From: Schlegelella_A sp038231215
GTDB lineage: Bacteria; Pseudomonadota; Gammaproteobacteria; Burkholderiales; Burkholderiaceae_C
Direction of reading: 5' to 3'
NCBI GenBank assembly: GCA_038231215.1
Contig: JBBRLS010000020.1
Location: forward strand, 1 to 64,000
DNA length: 64,000 bases
Numbering within the stretch: the first letter of the stretch is position 1; every line of letters begins with the position of its first letter. Position numbers and translations under genes: made by a program. Below the pieces are notes generated by a model that worked only from the letters and a program-made list of their open reading frames with translations, did not search any database and was not told where the DNA came from. Below are positions 1 through 6,531 of this stretch, piece by piece.

Positions 1-26
1 AGAGCTGGCCCCGCAAAACTGAACAG
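1..26 (+). repeat. Left terminal inverted repeat of the IS3-family element
   Basis: It matches the reverse complement of 1257-1282 at 21 of 26 positions, with mismatches confined to positions 13-16 and 18. It sits at the window edge, so one or a few outer bases may be missing. Confidence 0.8.
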
Positions 27-88
27 TCCGATGAGGGTGGACACTGCTCCTGAAGGCGAGGACATCGCCTGTGAGAACTGGAGCAAGC

Positions 89-394
89 ATGAGCAGAAGA
101 CCCCGCCGCACGCACTCAGCGGCATTCAAGGCCAAGGTGGCGCTGGCCGCCGTCCGAGGCGACAAGACCCTGGCCGAGTTGGCGCAGCAGCATGATGTGC
201 ACCCCAACCAGATCACCGACTGGAAGAACCAGTTGCTGGCCAAGGCGGCCGACGTGTTTGGCGGCGAGCCGCGGGCCGACGCTCCCACGGTCGACCTCAA
301 GGTGCTGCACGCCAAGATCGGCCAGTTGGCCTTGGAGAATGATTTTTTGGAAGGCGCGCTCATCAAGGCCGGCATGCTGAGCGCAAAGCGATGA
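89..394 (+). CDS. IS3-family transposase OrfA (helix-turn-helix subunit)
   Basis: This 101-residue basic protein has the OrfA pattern: a helix-turn-helix of the FKAKVALAAVRG / LAELAQQHDVHPNQITDWK type at about residues 10-48, then a leucine-rich coiled segment near the C-terminus (LENDFLEGALIKAGM). It binds the element ends and helps assemble the transposase. I chose the ATG at 89 because GGAG lies at 79-82; an in-frame GTG at 71 would add six residues. The stop overlaps the orfB start as ATGA, so OrfB may be made by translational coupling or by the frameshift fusion usual in this family. Confidence 0.9.
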   Translation: MSRRPRRTHSAAFKAKVALAAVRGDKTLAELAQQHDVHPNQITDWKNQLLAKAADVFGGEPRADAPTVDLKVLHAKIGQLALENDFLEGALIKAGMLSAKR

Positions 395-1224
395 TCGACC
401 GCAGCCACACCCTGCCGATCAAGCGCCAGGCCGAGATCGTCAACATCAGCCGCGGCTCGGTGTACTACGAGAGCGAGCCGATCAGCGCTGCCGACCTCGA
501 GCTGATGCGTCGCATCGACGAGCTGCATCTGGAGCTGCCATTCGCTGGAGCACGCATGCTGCGCGACCTGCTGCGAGCAGAAGGCTTCACCGTCGGGCGC
601 AAGCACATGACCACGCTGATGCGGCGCATGGGCATCACGGCGCTGTACCGCAGGCCCAACACGAGCAAGAAGGCGCCTGGGCACACGATCTACCCGTACC
701 TGTTGCGCACGCTGGCGATCACGCGCTCGAACCACGTCTGGGCGATGGACATCAGCTACATCCCGATGGCCAGAGGCTTCGTCTACCTGGCGGCCGTCAT
801 CGACTGGCACAGCCGACGCGTGCTGGCGTGGCGCTTGTCGATCTCGATGGATACGGAGTTCTGCACCGAGGCTGTCGAGGAAGCGATCGCCAAATACGGC
901 AAGCCGGAGATCTTCAACACCGACCAGGGAAGTCAATTTACGAGCGGTGCGTTCACCGGCTTGCTGCACGGCCACGGCATCCGGGTCTCGATGGACGGCA
1001 AGGGCTGCTGGCGCGACAACGTGTTCGTCGAACGGGTGTGGCGTTCGATCAAGTACGAGGAGGTCTACCTCCATGCCTACGAGACCGTCAGCGCCGCTCG
1101 CGAAGGCATCGGCCGCTACATCAACTTCTACAACTCCCGCAGGCCGCACTCGAGCCATCAAGCTCGAACCCCGGACGTGGTGTACTTCGCATCGCTGCAT
1201 CAGCCTTCGGCCGACGCAGCCTGA
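391..1224 (+). CDS. IS3-family transposase OrfB (DDE integrase core)
   Basis: A 277-residue rve-type integrase. The catalytic DDE residues are visible as MDISYIP (first Asp), FNTDQGSQFTS (second Asp) and the ERVWRSIKYEEVY region (Glu). The C-terminal INFYNSRRPHSSH segment is typical of IS3-group OrfB. The N-terminal part (about residues 40-100) resembles the HTH_21 region. The frame is intact, so the element looks potentially active. It starts in the ATGA overlap with orfA. Confidence 0.93.
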   Translation: MIDRSHTLPIKRQAEIVNISRGSVYYESEPISAADLELMRRIDELHLELPFAGARMLRDLLRAEGFTVGRKHMTTLMRRMGITALYRRPNTSKKAPGHTIYPYLLRTLAITRSNHVWAMDISYIPMARGFVYLAAVIDWHSRRVLAWRLSISMDTEFCTEAVEEAIAKYGKPEIFNTDQGSQFTSGAFTGLLHGHGIRVSMDGKGCWRDNVFVERVWRSIKYEEVYLHAYETVSAAREGIGRYINFYNSRRPHSSHQARTPDVVYFASLHQPSADAA

Positions 1225-1256
1225 ACCCGCAGGATCCACTTAAAAACCTTCGAGAT

Positions 1257-1282
1257 CTGTTCAGATCAATGGGGCCAGCTCT
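1257..1282 (-). repeat. Right terminal inverted repeat of the IS3-family element
   Basis: It mirrors bases 1-26 and marks the junction with the interrupted restriction-enzyme-like gene. The minus-strand frame of that gene reads through this repeat into the IS and stops at about 1121, giving a hybrid C-terminus. Confidence 0.8.
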
Positions 1283-1621
1283 GAGAGCGGCTTGTGAGAT
1301 TGAGGCAACCAGGTCCTTGAAGAGAAAGTACATGAACTCTTCTAGGACCGACGAGTGCAAATTCGAGCGCGCATCGAATCGCTCCGCATAGATTTGCCGG
1401 TCGACGAAGTCCTTGTAGTCATTGAGAAGCGAGACTCGTCTGGCTATCGTCGCCACGTCTTTCTTGTTCGCTACCTTGACCGGTCCAGGTAACGCAAGGT
1501 TGGCAGCCTTCCAAGCGTCATAGCGCGGTCGTATCTCTGCGAGAAAGCGTCGCGAATCCTTATCGCGATACTTCGTCAGATGGTTCTCTTTCTCGAACAG
1601 ATTGTTCCCGTGCACGTGCAT
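1283..1621 (-). pseudogene. Type II restriction endonuclease-like gene, 3' part lost to IS insertion
   Basis: About 113 residues of non-IS coding sequence remain, starting at ATG 1621, which lies inside the end of the methyltransferase gene (62-bp overlap, different frame). The remnant contains a charged helical N-terminus and a SVLEEFMYFLFKDL segment, which from memory resembles the N-terminal part of Bpu10I/BbvCI-type endonucleases. That family call is tentative. The position directly after a cytosine-5 methyltransferase, on the same strand, supports a restriction role. The frame runs into the IS right end at 1282 and ends at 1121, so the nuclease is truncated and almost certainly inactive. 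Its missing 3' half should lie left of the window. Confidence 0.6.
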
Positions 1622-2846
1622 TGACGTCCCCTTGCGTTCGGCCGATTTGCCACAGTAAATTTTCTGCTACGGCCTTGGCTAGCAACGGAGGCACCGCATT
1701 GCCGATTTGACTGTATTGACATAGATGCTTCTCCGCCGTGCGTCCCTCTCGCGCAAGCAACTTATGACTAACAACTGTTGGCTTGCCGAGGAATCGAAAC
1801 GTATCGGGGAAGGACTGAATGCGAGCCCCTTCTCTGGCCGTGAAATTGCGGTCCTGAAACGGGTGTACGAAGTTTGCGTAAAACGACGCTGGTACCGTGT
1901 GGCACGGGCGATGCGGAAACATGCGGCGGTTGTTCTGGTCATAGGCTTCCGCCCGAACCTCTTCGCTGTTCCGGGCGCGGGGCTTCAGGTGGTCTGGCAC
2001 ATCATTTCCGGAATCCCCCCACTTCATGTGGGAAAACCGTTCGACAACCCGGGGCGTGTGGTTCATCGCCTTGTGATTCCACAAGGTGGTACCACTGTTG
2101 CGCAAAAGGACCTGGTAGGTATTCTTCGGCGGACAGTCATAGAGCATTGCCTCCGAGCCCTCTCGCGCGTTCAACGCTGGCAAGTCTGAAATGGCGTCCC
2201 AAAGGGTCGGACATTCAGCGAGTTCGGGCTCGTACATATCTCGCGTCGTGTCAATCCTGGTAACGCGATGCGACGGCGAGGGAAACGGGCTTTCGAGCGG
2301 GACCTTCGAAGCTACGACGAAGAGGCGAGTACGGATTTGCGGCACCCCGAAATCGATGGCCTGGAGCGTCTTCCAATAAGTGGTGTAGCCAAGGTCTCGT
2401 AGAAGATCGGTAACGATCGTGATGACAGGGATGCCTTCCTGCGTCCGCGTCTGCAGAAGGTTGGGCACGTTTTCCATCACCATTAGGCGCGGCTGAAACA
2501 GCCGGCCTATTCGTACGAAGTCCTTGAACAACGAGTTGCGTGGGTCCTTCGCGTCACCGGCGTTTCTGTTGGCTATTGAAAAGCCCTGACACGGGGGCCC
2601 ACCAATGACGATGTCGGGCTTTCGGTCGATGAACGAGTCACGCAGTTCGCCGTCGGACATACGTGAGATGTCTGCCTTCAATACGTGAGCGTCTGGATGA
2701 TTGGCCTGGAACGTTTCGCAGGCCCACTCGTCGATCTCGACGGCCCCCACGATTCGGCATCCCGCCATCTCGAAGCCTAGGCTGAACCCCCCAGCACCCG
2801 AGAAGGCGTCGAGAACAGTCATGGCCGATCTGTTTGCGTACCTCAT
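1560..2846 (-). CDS. DNA (cytosine-5-)-methyltransferase
   Basis: It transfers a methyl group from S-adenosylmethionine to C5 of cytosine in a target site. Canonical motifs occur in order: motif I LDAFSGAGGFSLGFE, motif IV GGPPCQGFS with the catalytic Cys (about residue 86 from this start), motif VI ENVPNL, motif VIII QIRTRLFVVA, and motif X QIGNAVPPLLAKAVAENL. The variable stretch between VIII and IX is the likely target-recognition domain. The start is uncertain: ATGs at 2897, 2846 and 2822 are all possible and none has a strong ribosome site. I chose 2846, giving 428 residues. Base composition looks lower in GC than the bulk of the window, suggesting acquisition. With the neighbouring nuclease broken, it is probably now an orphan methylase. 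Confidence 0.92.
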   Translation of the reverse strand: MRYANRSAMTVLDAFSGAGGFSLGFEMAGCRIVGAVEIDEWACETFQANHPDAHVLKADISRMSDGELRDSFIDRKPDIVIGGPPCQGFSIANRNAGDAKDPRNSLFKDFVRIGRLFQPRLMVMENVPNLLQTRTQEGIPVITIVTDLLRDLGYTTYWKTLQAIDFGVPQIRTRLFVVASKVPLESPFPSPSHRVTRIDTTRDMYEPELAECPTLWDAISDLPALNAREGSEAMLYDCPPKNTYQVLLRNSGTTLWNHKAMNHTPRVVERFSHMKWGDSGNDVPDHLKPRARNSEEVRAEAYDQNNRRMFPHRPCHTVPASFYANFVHPFQDRNFTAREGARIQSFPDTFRFLGKPTVVSHKLLAREGRTAEKHLCQYSQIGNAVPPLLAKAVAENLLWQIGRTQGDVNARAREQSVREREPSDEVSR

Positions 2847-2907
2847 GCCGCATTCTGCCGTGTCTATGTTCTGGTCGCCTTCGGGTCGGCGAAGCATTCG
2901 ATCGACG

Positions 2908-2931
2908 AACCGCTTCGTGTGCCAAGCGGTT
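2908..2931. promoter_or_regulatory. Perfect 8-8-8 inverted repeat upstream of the methyltransferase
   Basis: AACCGCTT (2908-2915) and AAGCGGTT (2924-2931) are exact reverse complements separated by 8 bases. The site lies just upstream of the methyltransferase coding region and just after the end of the decayed solute-binding-protein gene. It could be an operator for methylase autoregulation or a hairpin terminator remnant; there is no T-tract. No controller-protein gene is visible. Confidence 0.35.
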
Positions 2932-2952
2932 TCGTTGATCGTGCCGCTTCCG

Positions 2953-3510
2953 TCACCTCTCCACCGTCTTATTCCACCGCGTATTCCACTCCGGCCGCAA
3001 CGCATTCACCGCATCCCAGTCCAGCGTGTTCACCGTCTTCATGTAGACCTTGAACTTCCCACCGTCGCCGCCGCTGCTGGCGAGCTCGGCTGAGTCTTCA
3101 GGTTCGACGGGATCTGGTTGCCGAACTCCAGCGCCGCCGACTGCGCGTTCGGCGTGAGCAGAAACTCGGCGAGCTTTTGCGCCAGCGCCGGGTTGTCGTT
3201 GTTCGCGGTCACGCACTCGGCCACCATCAGCAGCAACTAGCCTTCCTTGGGCTGCGCATATTCCATCGGCACGCCGCGTGCCTTCTGCGTGGCCACTCCC
3301 GTGGGCGTGAGCGGAAAGATCGCGGCCTCGCCGGTCTGCACCATCTCCGAGAGCTTGGCCGAGCTCGGGATGTACTCGAGCACGTTGGGGCCGATGGTGC
3401 TGGCCCACTTGCTGAAGCCGGGGTCGACGTTCTTGTCGGCGCCGCCCTGGATGCGGTTGAACATCAAAAAGCCGTGCAGCCAGAAGCTGCTCGCCGGCAT
3501 CGACTGGAGG
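2953..3510 (-). pseudogene. Remnant of a periplasmic solute-binding protein (spermidine/putrescine-type ABC)
   Basis: Three pieces of one protein's C-terminal half lie in order. The first is at 3500-3240 (from MPASSFWLHGFLMFN to MEYAQPKEG). After an in-frame TAG at 3237-3239 comes a second piece in the same frame (MVAECVTANNDNPALAQK to FGNQIPSNLK). After a frameshift near 3070 comes a tail, MKTVNTLDWDAVNALRPEW, ending at 2953. This pattern is typical of extracellular solute-binding proteins of polyamine/iron ABC importers. The N-terminal half and signal peptide are absent, and no permease or ATPase genes are adjacent. It is clearly non-functional. Confidence 0.75.
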
Positions 3511-3565
3511 GTGCTGTTCGTTCGACAGCGAACGCTGTGTGATCGACAGCATGAGCCGGTGCGCC

Positions 3566-4225
3566 TCATTTCCTGCCCTTCCTGGTGACTTTCTTCACCT
3601 GGATCGGTCGACTGGCGAACGACGCGTCGTGAAGCCTTCGAATCAAGGCGGCCATCGGCGCCGAGTCGCCTTGCATGCCGGCGCGGCCGGCGTTTGCGTA
3701 GGGTGTGTCCGGCCGAGGCCTTGGCCGAAGAACGGGGCGCATGCCGTAACGCATCAGAAGCAGGTTGGCCCAGATCCGCGCGCTCCGCCCATTGCCGTTG
3801 CCGAACGGATGGATGCGGACCCATTCCGAGTGCGCCCATGCGGCCAGCTCGATGACGGCGTCCATGCCATCCAGGTCGAGCGAGTCCGCGATGGGATATC
3901 TGGCGTCCAGCGCTGCGACCGTACGCTGCAGCTTGCTTTCGAATGCCTCGAGCTCGCTGGCCACGAGGTCAGGATGGGTGCCCTCGAGCAGGCCGACCCG
4001 CACGCCTGTGTCCTCGAGGCCGGCCTCGCCGCGGAAGCGGCCGACGAAGAGGGGGTCGGGGACCTTCAGCCCCTTCATCATCGCGACGTGCCAGGCCCGT
4101 GCCGCGGCCAGGTCTGGTTTGACTCGCGCCTTTGCATCGGCGCGAATGCGGTCTTCGACGTGCGCCAGGTTGCTGCGAAGAATCGGACTGTCGGCGTCCC
4201 AGTCAGGCGCAGGTCCCGACGCCAC
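3566..4225 (-). CDS. Fic-domain protein (putative AMP transferase)
   Basis: A 219-residue protein with the Fic core motif HPFGNGNGRSAR at residues 139-150. Fic enzymes transfer AMP (or related groups) from nucleotides to target proteins; the His is the catalytic base. The usual consensus is HPFx(D/E)GNGRxxR. Here the Mg-binding acidic position is Asn, a variant also known from some Fic families, so activity cannot be assumed. The GTG start at 4225 is chosen because GGAG lies 7 bases upstream and the previous gene stops 3 bases before it, indicating translational coupling. There is no inhibitory helix inside the protein itself that I can see; the partner gene may supply one. Confidence 0.82.
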   Translation of the reverse strand: MASGPAPDWDADSPILRSNLAHVEDRIRADAKARVKPDLAAARAWHVAMMKGLKVPDPLFVGRFRGEAGLEDTGVRVGLLEGTHPDLVASELEAFESKLQRTVAALDARYPIADSLDLDGMDAVIELAAWAHSEWVRIHPFGNGNGRSARIWANLLLMRYGMRPVLRPRPRPDTPYANAGRAGMQGDSAPMAALIRRLHDASFASRPIQVKKVTRKGRK

Positions 4226-4228
4226 CGC

Positions 4229-4642
4229 CTAGCTCCGCAGCATCTCGCGGACCATCGTCAAAGCTGCGCCAGCCTTCTCCTTCGGTGCGGGCGCCTTCCG
4301 TGACTTCGGGCCGCGATGGCGCGCCACTTTGTAGGTGGTGCCTTCCATCGGGTCCGAGGTCCCGAACTCCGCCTCCGCCGCGATGAAGGCTTCCTTGTCC
4401 TGCTGGAAGGTGCGATCGGCCCGCCGGTATGCCTTGAGCTGGGTCAGCACGCTCCCCATCTCGGCCTCGACCTGTGCGGTGCTCTTCTTGATGTACTCGG
4501 CGACGGCCTCATTCACCATCTTGTTGACCGGCTTGTGGAGAACGCCCTTCAGGATGCCAAGACCCACCTCGTATATCGGCTCGAGCCTGAGGGTTCGTGG
4601 CTTGATGGCGCCGGCACTGGCCTGGACAGTAGATTTCTTCAT
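4229..4642 (-). CDS. Ribbon-helix-helix-like protein partnered with Fic (putative antitoxin/regulator)
   Basis: 137 residues. Residues 17-55 have a ribbon-helix-helix look: a short beta strand RTLRLEP, a helix, then HKPVNKMVNEAVAEYIKK as the second helix. This predicts a DNA-binding dimer. The C-terminal part contains SDPMEG (residues 96-101), matching the (S/T)xxxE(G/N) inhibitory signature of Fic antitoxins. The motif is short and could be chance. The C-terminus is Lys/Arg/Pro/Ala rich. It is the first gene of an operon with fic. The ATG directly follows a near-consensus promoter with no ribosome-binding site, so the message is probably leaderless. Function is inferred from layout and motif only. 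Confidence 0.6.
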   Translation of the reverse strand: MKKSTVQASAGAIKPRTLRLEPIYEVGLGILKGVLHKPVNKMVNEAVAEYIKKSTAQVEAEMGSVLTQLKAYRRADRTFQQDKEAFIAAEAEFGTSDPMEGTTYKVARHRGPKSRKAPAPKEKAGAALTMVREMLRS

Positions 4643-4650
4643 GAGTCGAC

Positions 4651-4679
4651 AGGTTACGCCTGCTGAGGGTTGATGTCAA
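4651..4679 (-). promoter_or_regulatory. Sigma-70-type promoter of the RHH-fic operon, likely leaderless
   Basis: On the minus strand, TTGACA (4679-4674) is separated by 17 bases from TAACCT (4656-4651). The predicted start of transcription falls about 0-2 bases before the ATG at 4642. The -35 lies in the palindrome TTGATGTCAA and in a second inverted repeat (TCAAA, 7 bases, TTTGA). Either is a plausible operator for the ribbon-helix-helix protein. Confidence 0.6.
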
Positions 4680-4714
4680 ACGTGAGCTTTGATACCACTA
4701 CAAGAACTCGCCAC

Positions 4715-5101
4715 TCAAGCCCGCGGCCAGAGTCGGCCGAAGTCGAAAGAGAGCTGCCGGTGATGCCGGATCGATAGAAGATAGACCGTGGCGTTGGCCT
4801 CGGCGTTGGCATAGAGAACCAGATAGTCGCCGTGCAGATACTCTCGCAGCGCGTCGGCGGCGCCGGCGGGCAATGCCGCGAGTTGAGCCATGGCTTCGGT
4901 CGAACGCGGCACATGGTCGAGGTAGCGCCGCCCCATCCGCGGGAATCGGGCCAGATTCGGAATGACTGCGGCCCGCAACTCGTCGAGCAGGCCATCGAAG
5001 GCGAACCCCGCATCGGCTTCCGTCAGGAACGCCTCGATCGAGTCGAGCCGGGCCAGAAAGCTCGCCGTCAGCTCGACCCGATAGACGCCTGCCTCAGCCA
5101 C
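4715..5101 (-). CDS. RelE/ParE-family toxin
   Basis: A 128-residue protein with the ParE/RelE layout: an N-terminal strand VYRVELTASFLARLDSI, a helical hairpin, LARFPRMGR in the middle, and C-terminal strands YLVLYA and VYLLSIRHHRQLSFDF. Such toxins poison gyrase (ParE) or cleave mRNA on the ribosome (RelE); which applies here is unknown. The GTG start at 5101 overlaps the end of the antitoxin gene by 8 bases, the usual coupling that keeps antitoxin in excess. It is slightly longer than the typical 95-110 residues because of an expanded middle region. Confidence 0.8.
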   Translation of the reverse strand: MAEAGVYRVELTASFLARLDSIEAFLTEADAGFAFDGLLDELRAAVIPNLARFPRMGRRYLDHVPRSTEAMAQLAALPAGAADALREYLHGDYLVLYANAEANATVYLLSIRHHRQLSFDFGRLWPRA

Positions 5102-5411
5102 GCTTTCTGGCGGCCTTGCCAGCGAGCGTGCGCTGTTGCTGACGCCGGGCGATGGCAGTGTCGGCATCCTGCGTGCGACCAGCGGCAATGTCTTCCAGGC
5201 CGCGCCGGGCATCGTCGATCAACAGCAGATGAATGCGTTCCCGCTCCAGTGCGTGGTAGTAATCGAGCCGGTCGGCGTCGATCAGCGCGACGTAGCTCTC
5301 GCCATTCTTGGTGATGATCTTTTCTGCGCCGGCCTTCGCCTGGTCGGCCAGCTCGGAGAGGTTGGCGCGTGCCTGCGTCAGCGGCACCACGTCGGCGGCG
5401 GCAATGCCCAT
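5094..5411 (-). CDS. Phd/YefM-family antitoxin
   Basis: 105 residues. The N-terminal 50 residues (DVVPLTQARANLSELADQAK, then IITKNGESYVALIDADRLD) are the Phd/YefM DNA-binding fold, in which dimers bind the operon promoter. The C-terminal half is helical and charged, the normal toxin-neutralising tail. The ATG at 5411 is the only start that fits the fold. The stop overlaps the toxin start, so the two form one operon. An imperfect palindrome over the predicted -10 supports autoregulation. Confidence 0.85.
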   Translation of the reverse strand: MGIAAADVVPLTQARANLSELADQAKAGAEKIITKNGESYVALIDADRLDYYHALERERIHLLLIDDARRGLEDIAAGRTQDADTAIARRQQQRTLAGKAARKRG

Positions 5412-5429
5412 GGCTCTTTCCTCGCAACA

Positions 5430-5459
5430 AGTACAGAATCCTGTGCAGTTTACCGCCAA
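5430..5459 (-). promoter_or_regulatory. Candidate promoter and operator of the Phd/ParE-type pair
   Basis: Minus strand TTGGCG (5459-5454), 18-base spacer, TGTACT (5435-5430), about 20 bases before the antitoxin ATG. The imperfect palindrome GTACAG-AATC-CTGTGC (5431-5446) covers the -10 and is where a Phd-type repressor would be expected to bind. Confidence 0.4.
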
Positions 5460-5559
5460 TGCTTCCACGCCTACCAAGCCTTGGCGTTCACCCTCGCAGG
5501 CGCCGCGCTGGCCGCTACGAGAATTACGCTTCTTTCCCCCGCCTTGCGGCAGGAGCACC

Positions 5560-6531
5560 ATGGATCTACGACTGGCCTTGTCCGAGATCGCCGCCGAGCA
5601 TCGACTCGCCGCCCGAGGCCAGGCTCGGCTCGAGGAGCTCGCCGGCCTGCGCGACGAGCCACCCGCCCTGGCGGCGTGGCTGCCGCGCGGCGTCGCCGTC
5701 CTCGCCGCCGCCCTCGGCGGCCTCGGCCTCGTGTTCTGGATCGCCGCCAATTGGCAGACGCTCGGCCGCTTCGGCCGCTTCGCCCTGCTCGAGGCCTTCG
5801 TGCTCGCGATGTGCGCGGGCGCCTTGTGGCGTCCTGCCGCGCGTGCGCCGCTCGGGCTGCTCGCGCTGTTGGCGATCGGCGGCCTGTTCGCCTTTTTCGG
5901 CCAGACGTACCAGACCGGCGCCGACCCCTGGCAGCTCTTCGCCGTCTGGGCGGTGCTCGCGCTGCCGCTCTGCGTCGCCGCGCGCAGCGACGTGCTCTGG
6001 GCGCCCTGGGCGCTCGTCGTCATGACCGGCGTCTCGCTCTGGATCCACGCGCACATCGGGCACCGCTGGCGCGTGCAGCCCGACGACCTGCTCGTGCACA
6101 TGTTCGGCTGGGTCGGCGCGCTCGTGCTCGTCGCCACGTTGAGCGCGCCGTTGCGGCGCTACACCGGCGCCGGCATCTGGTCGCTGCGCACGGCGATCAC
6201 GATGGCGGTGGCGATGATCGCGAGCACCGGCTTCGCAGGCCTCTTCGAGGATCGGGCCGGGCTGTTCTACGGCCTCGGCCTGGCAGTGCTGGCCGGCGGC
6301 GCGGCCATGCTCTCGCGCCGCGAGTCCTTCGACGTGTTCGGCCTCAGCGCCGTCGCCCTCGGCCTCGATGCGCTGCTCATCGGCGGCATGGCCTGGCTGC
6401 TGTTCCACAACTCGCACGGCGACGGCATCCTGTCCCTGCTCTTCATCGGCCTGGTCGCCGCCGGCCTCGTCGCCGGGAGCGTGTCGATCGTGTTGCGACT
6501 GTCGCGTCGCCACGAAGTAGCGCGGTCATGA
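5560..6531 (+). CDS. DUF2157 multi-pass membrane protein
   Basis: 323 residues. The soluble N-terminus (about 45 residues) is followed by roughly ten hydrophobic segments and a short Arg-rich C-terminus (RLSRRHEVARS). The motif LVFWIAANWQTLGRFGRFALLE, here at about residues 57-78, is characteristic of DUF2157. The function of the family is not established. The ATG at 5560 has AGGAG 5 bases upstream (5551-5555). The stop overlaps the next start as ATGA. DUF2157 proteins commonly sit next to DUF4401 and GDYXXLXY proteins, and that is the case here. Confidence 0.85.
   Translation: MDLRLALSEIAAEHRLAARGQARLEELAGLRDEPPALAAWLPRGVAVLAAALGGLGLVFWIAANWQTLGRFGRFALLEAFVLAMCAGALWRPAARAPLGLLALLAIGGLFAFFGQTYQTGADPWQLFAVWAVLALPLCVAARSDVLWAPWALVVMTGVSLWIHAHIGHRWRVQPDDLLVHMFGWVGALVLVATLSAPLRRYTGAGIWSLRTAITMAVAMIASTGFAGLFEDRAGLFYGLGLAVLAGGAAMLSRRESFDVFGLSAVALGLDALLIGGMAWLLFHNSHGDGILSLLFIGLVAAGLVAGSVSIVLRLSRRHEVARS

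Larger units (their letters stand above)
1..1282 (+). mobile_element. IS3-family insertion sequence, apparently complete
   Basis: The element carries two overlapping transposase frames (orfA, orfB) between imperfect terminal inverted repeats at 1-26 and 1257-1282 (21 of 26 positions match; both begin AGAGCTGGCCCC and end CTGAACAG). The left repeat starts at the first base of the window, so the exact terminal bases and any target-site duplication cannot be seen. The repeat sequence recalls the IS2 side of the IS3 family. The right end abuts a restriction-enzyme-like reading frame that it interrupts. Confidence 0.88.

Noticed and set aside
2953..3510. An intact ABC transporter binding-protein gene
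   Set aside because: It has an in-frame TAG, a frameshift and no N-terminal half, so it is a pseudogene.
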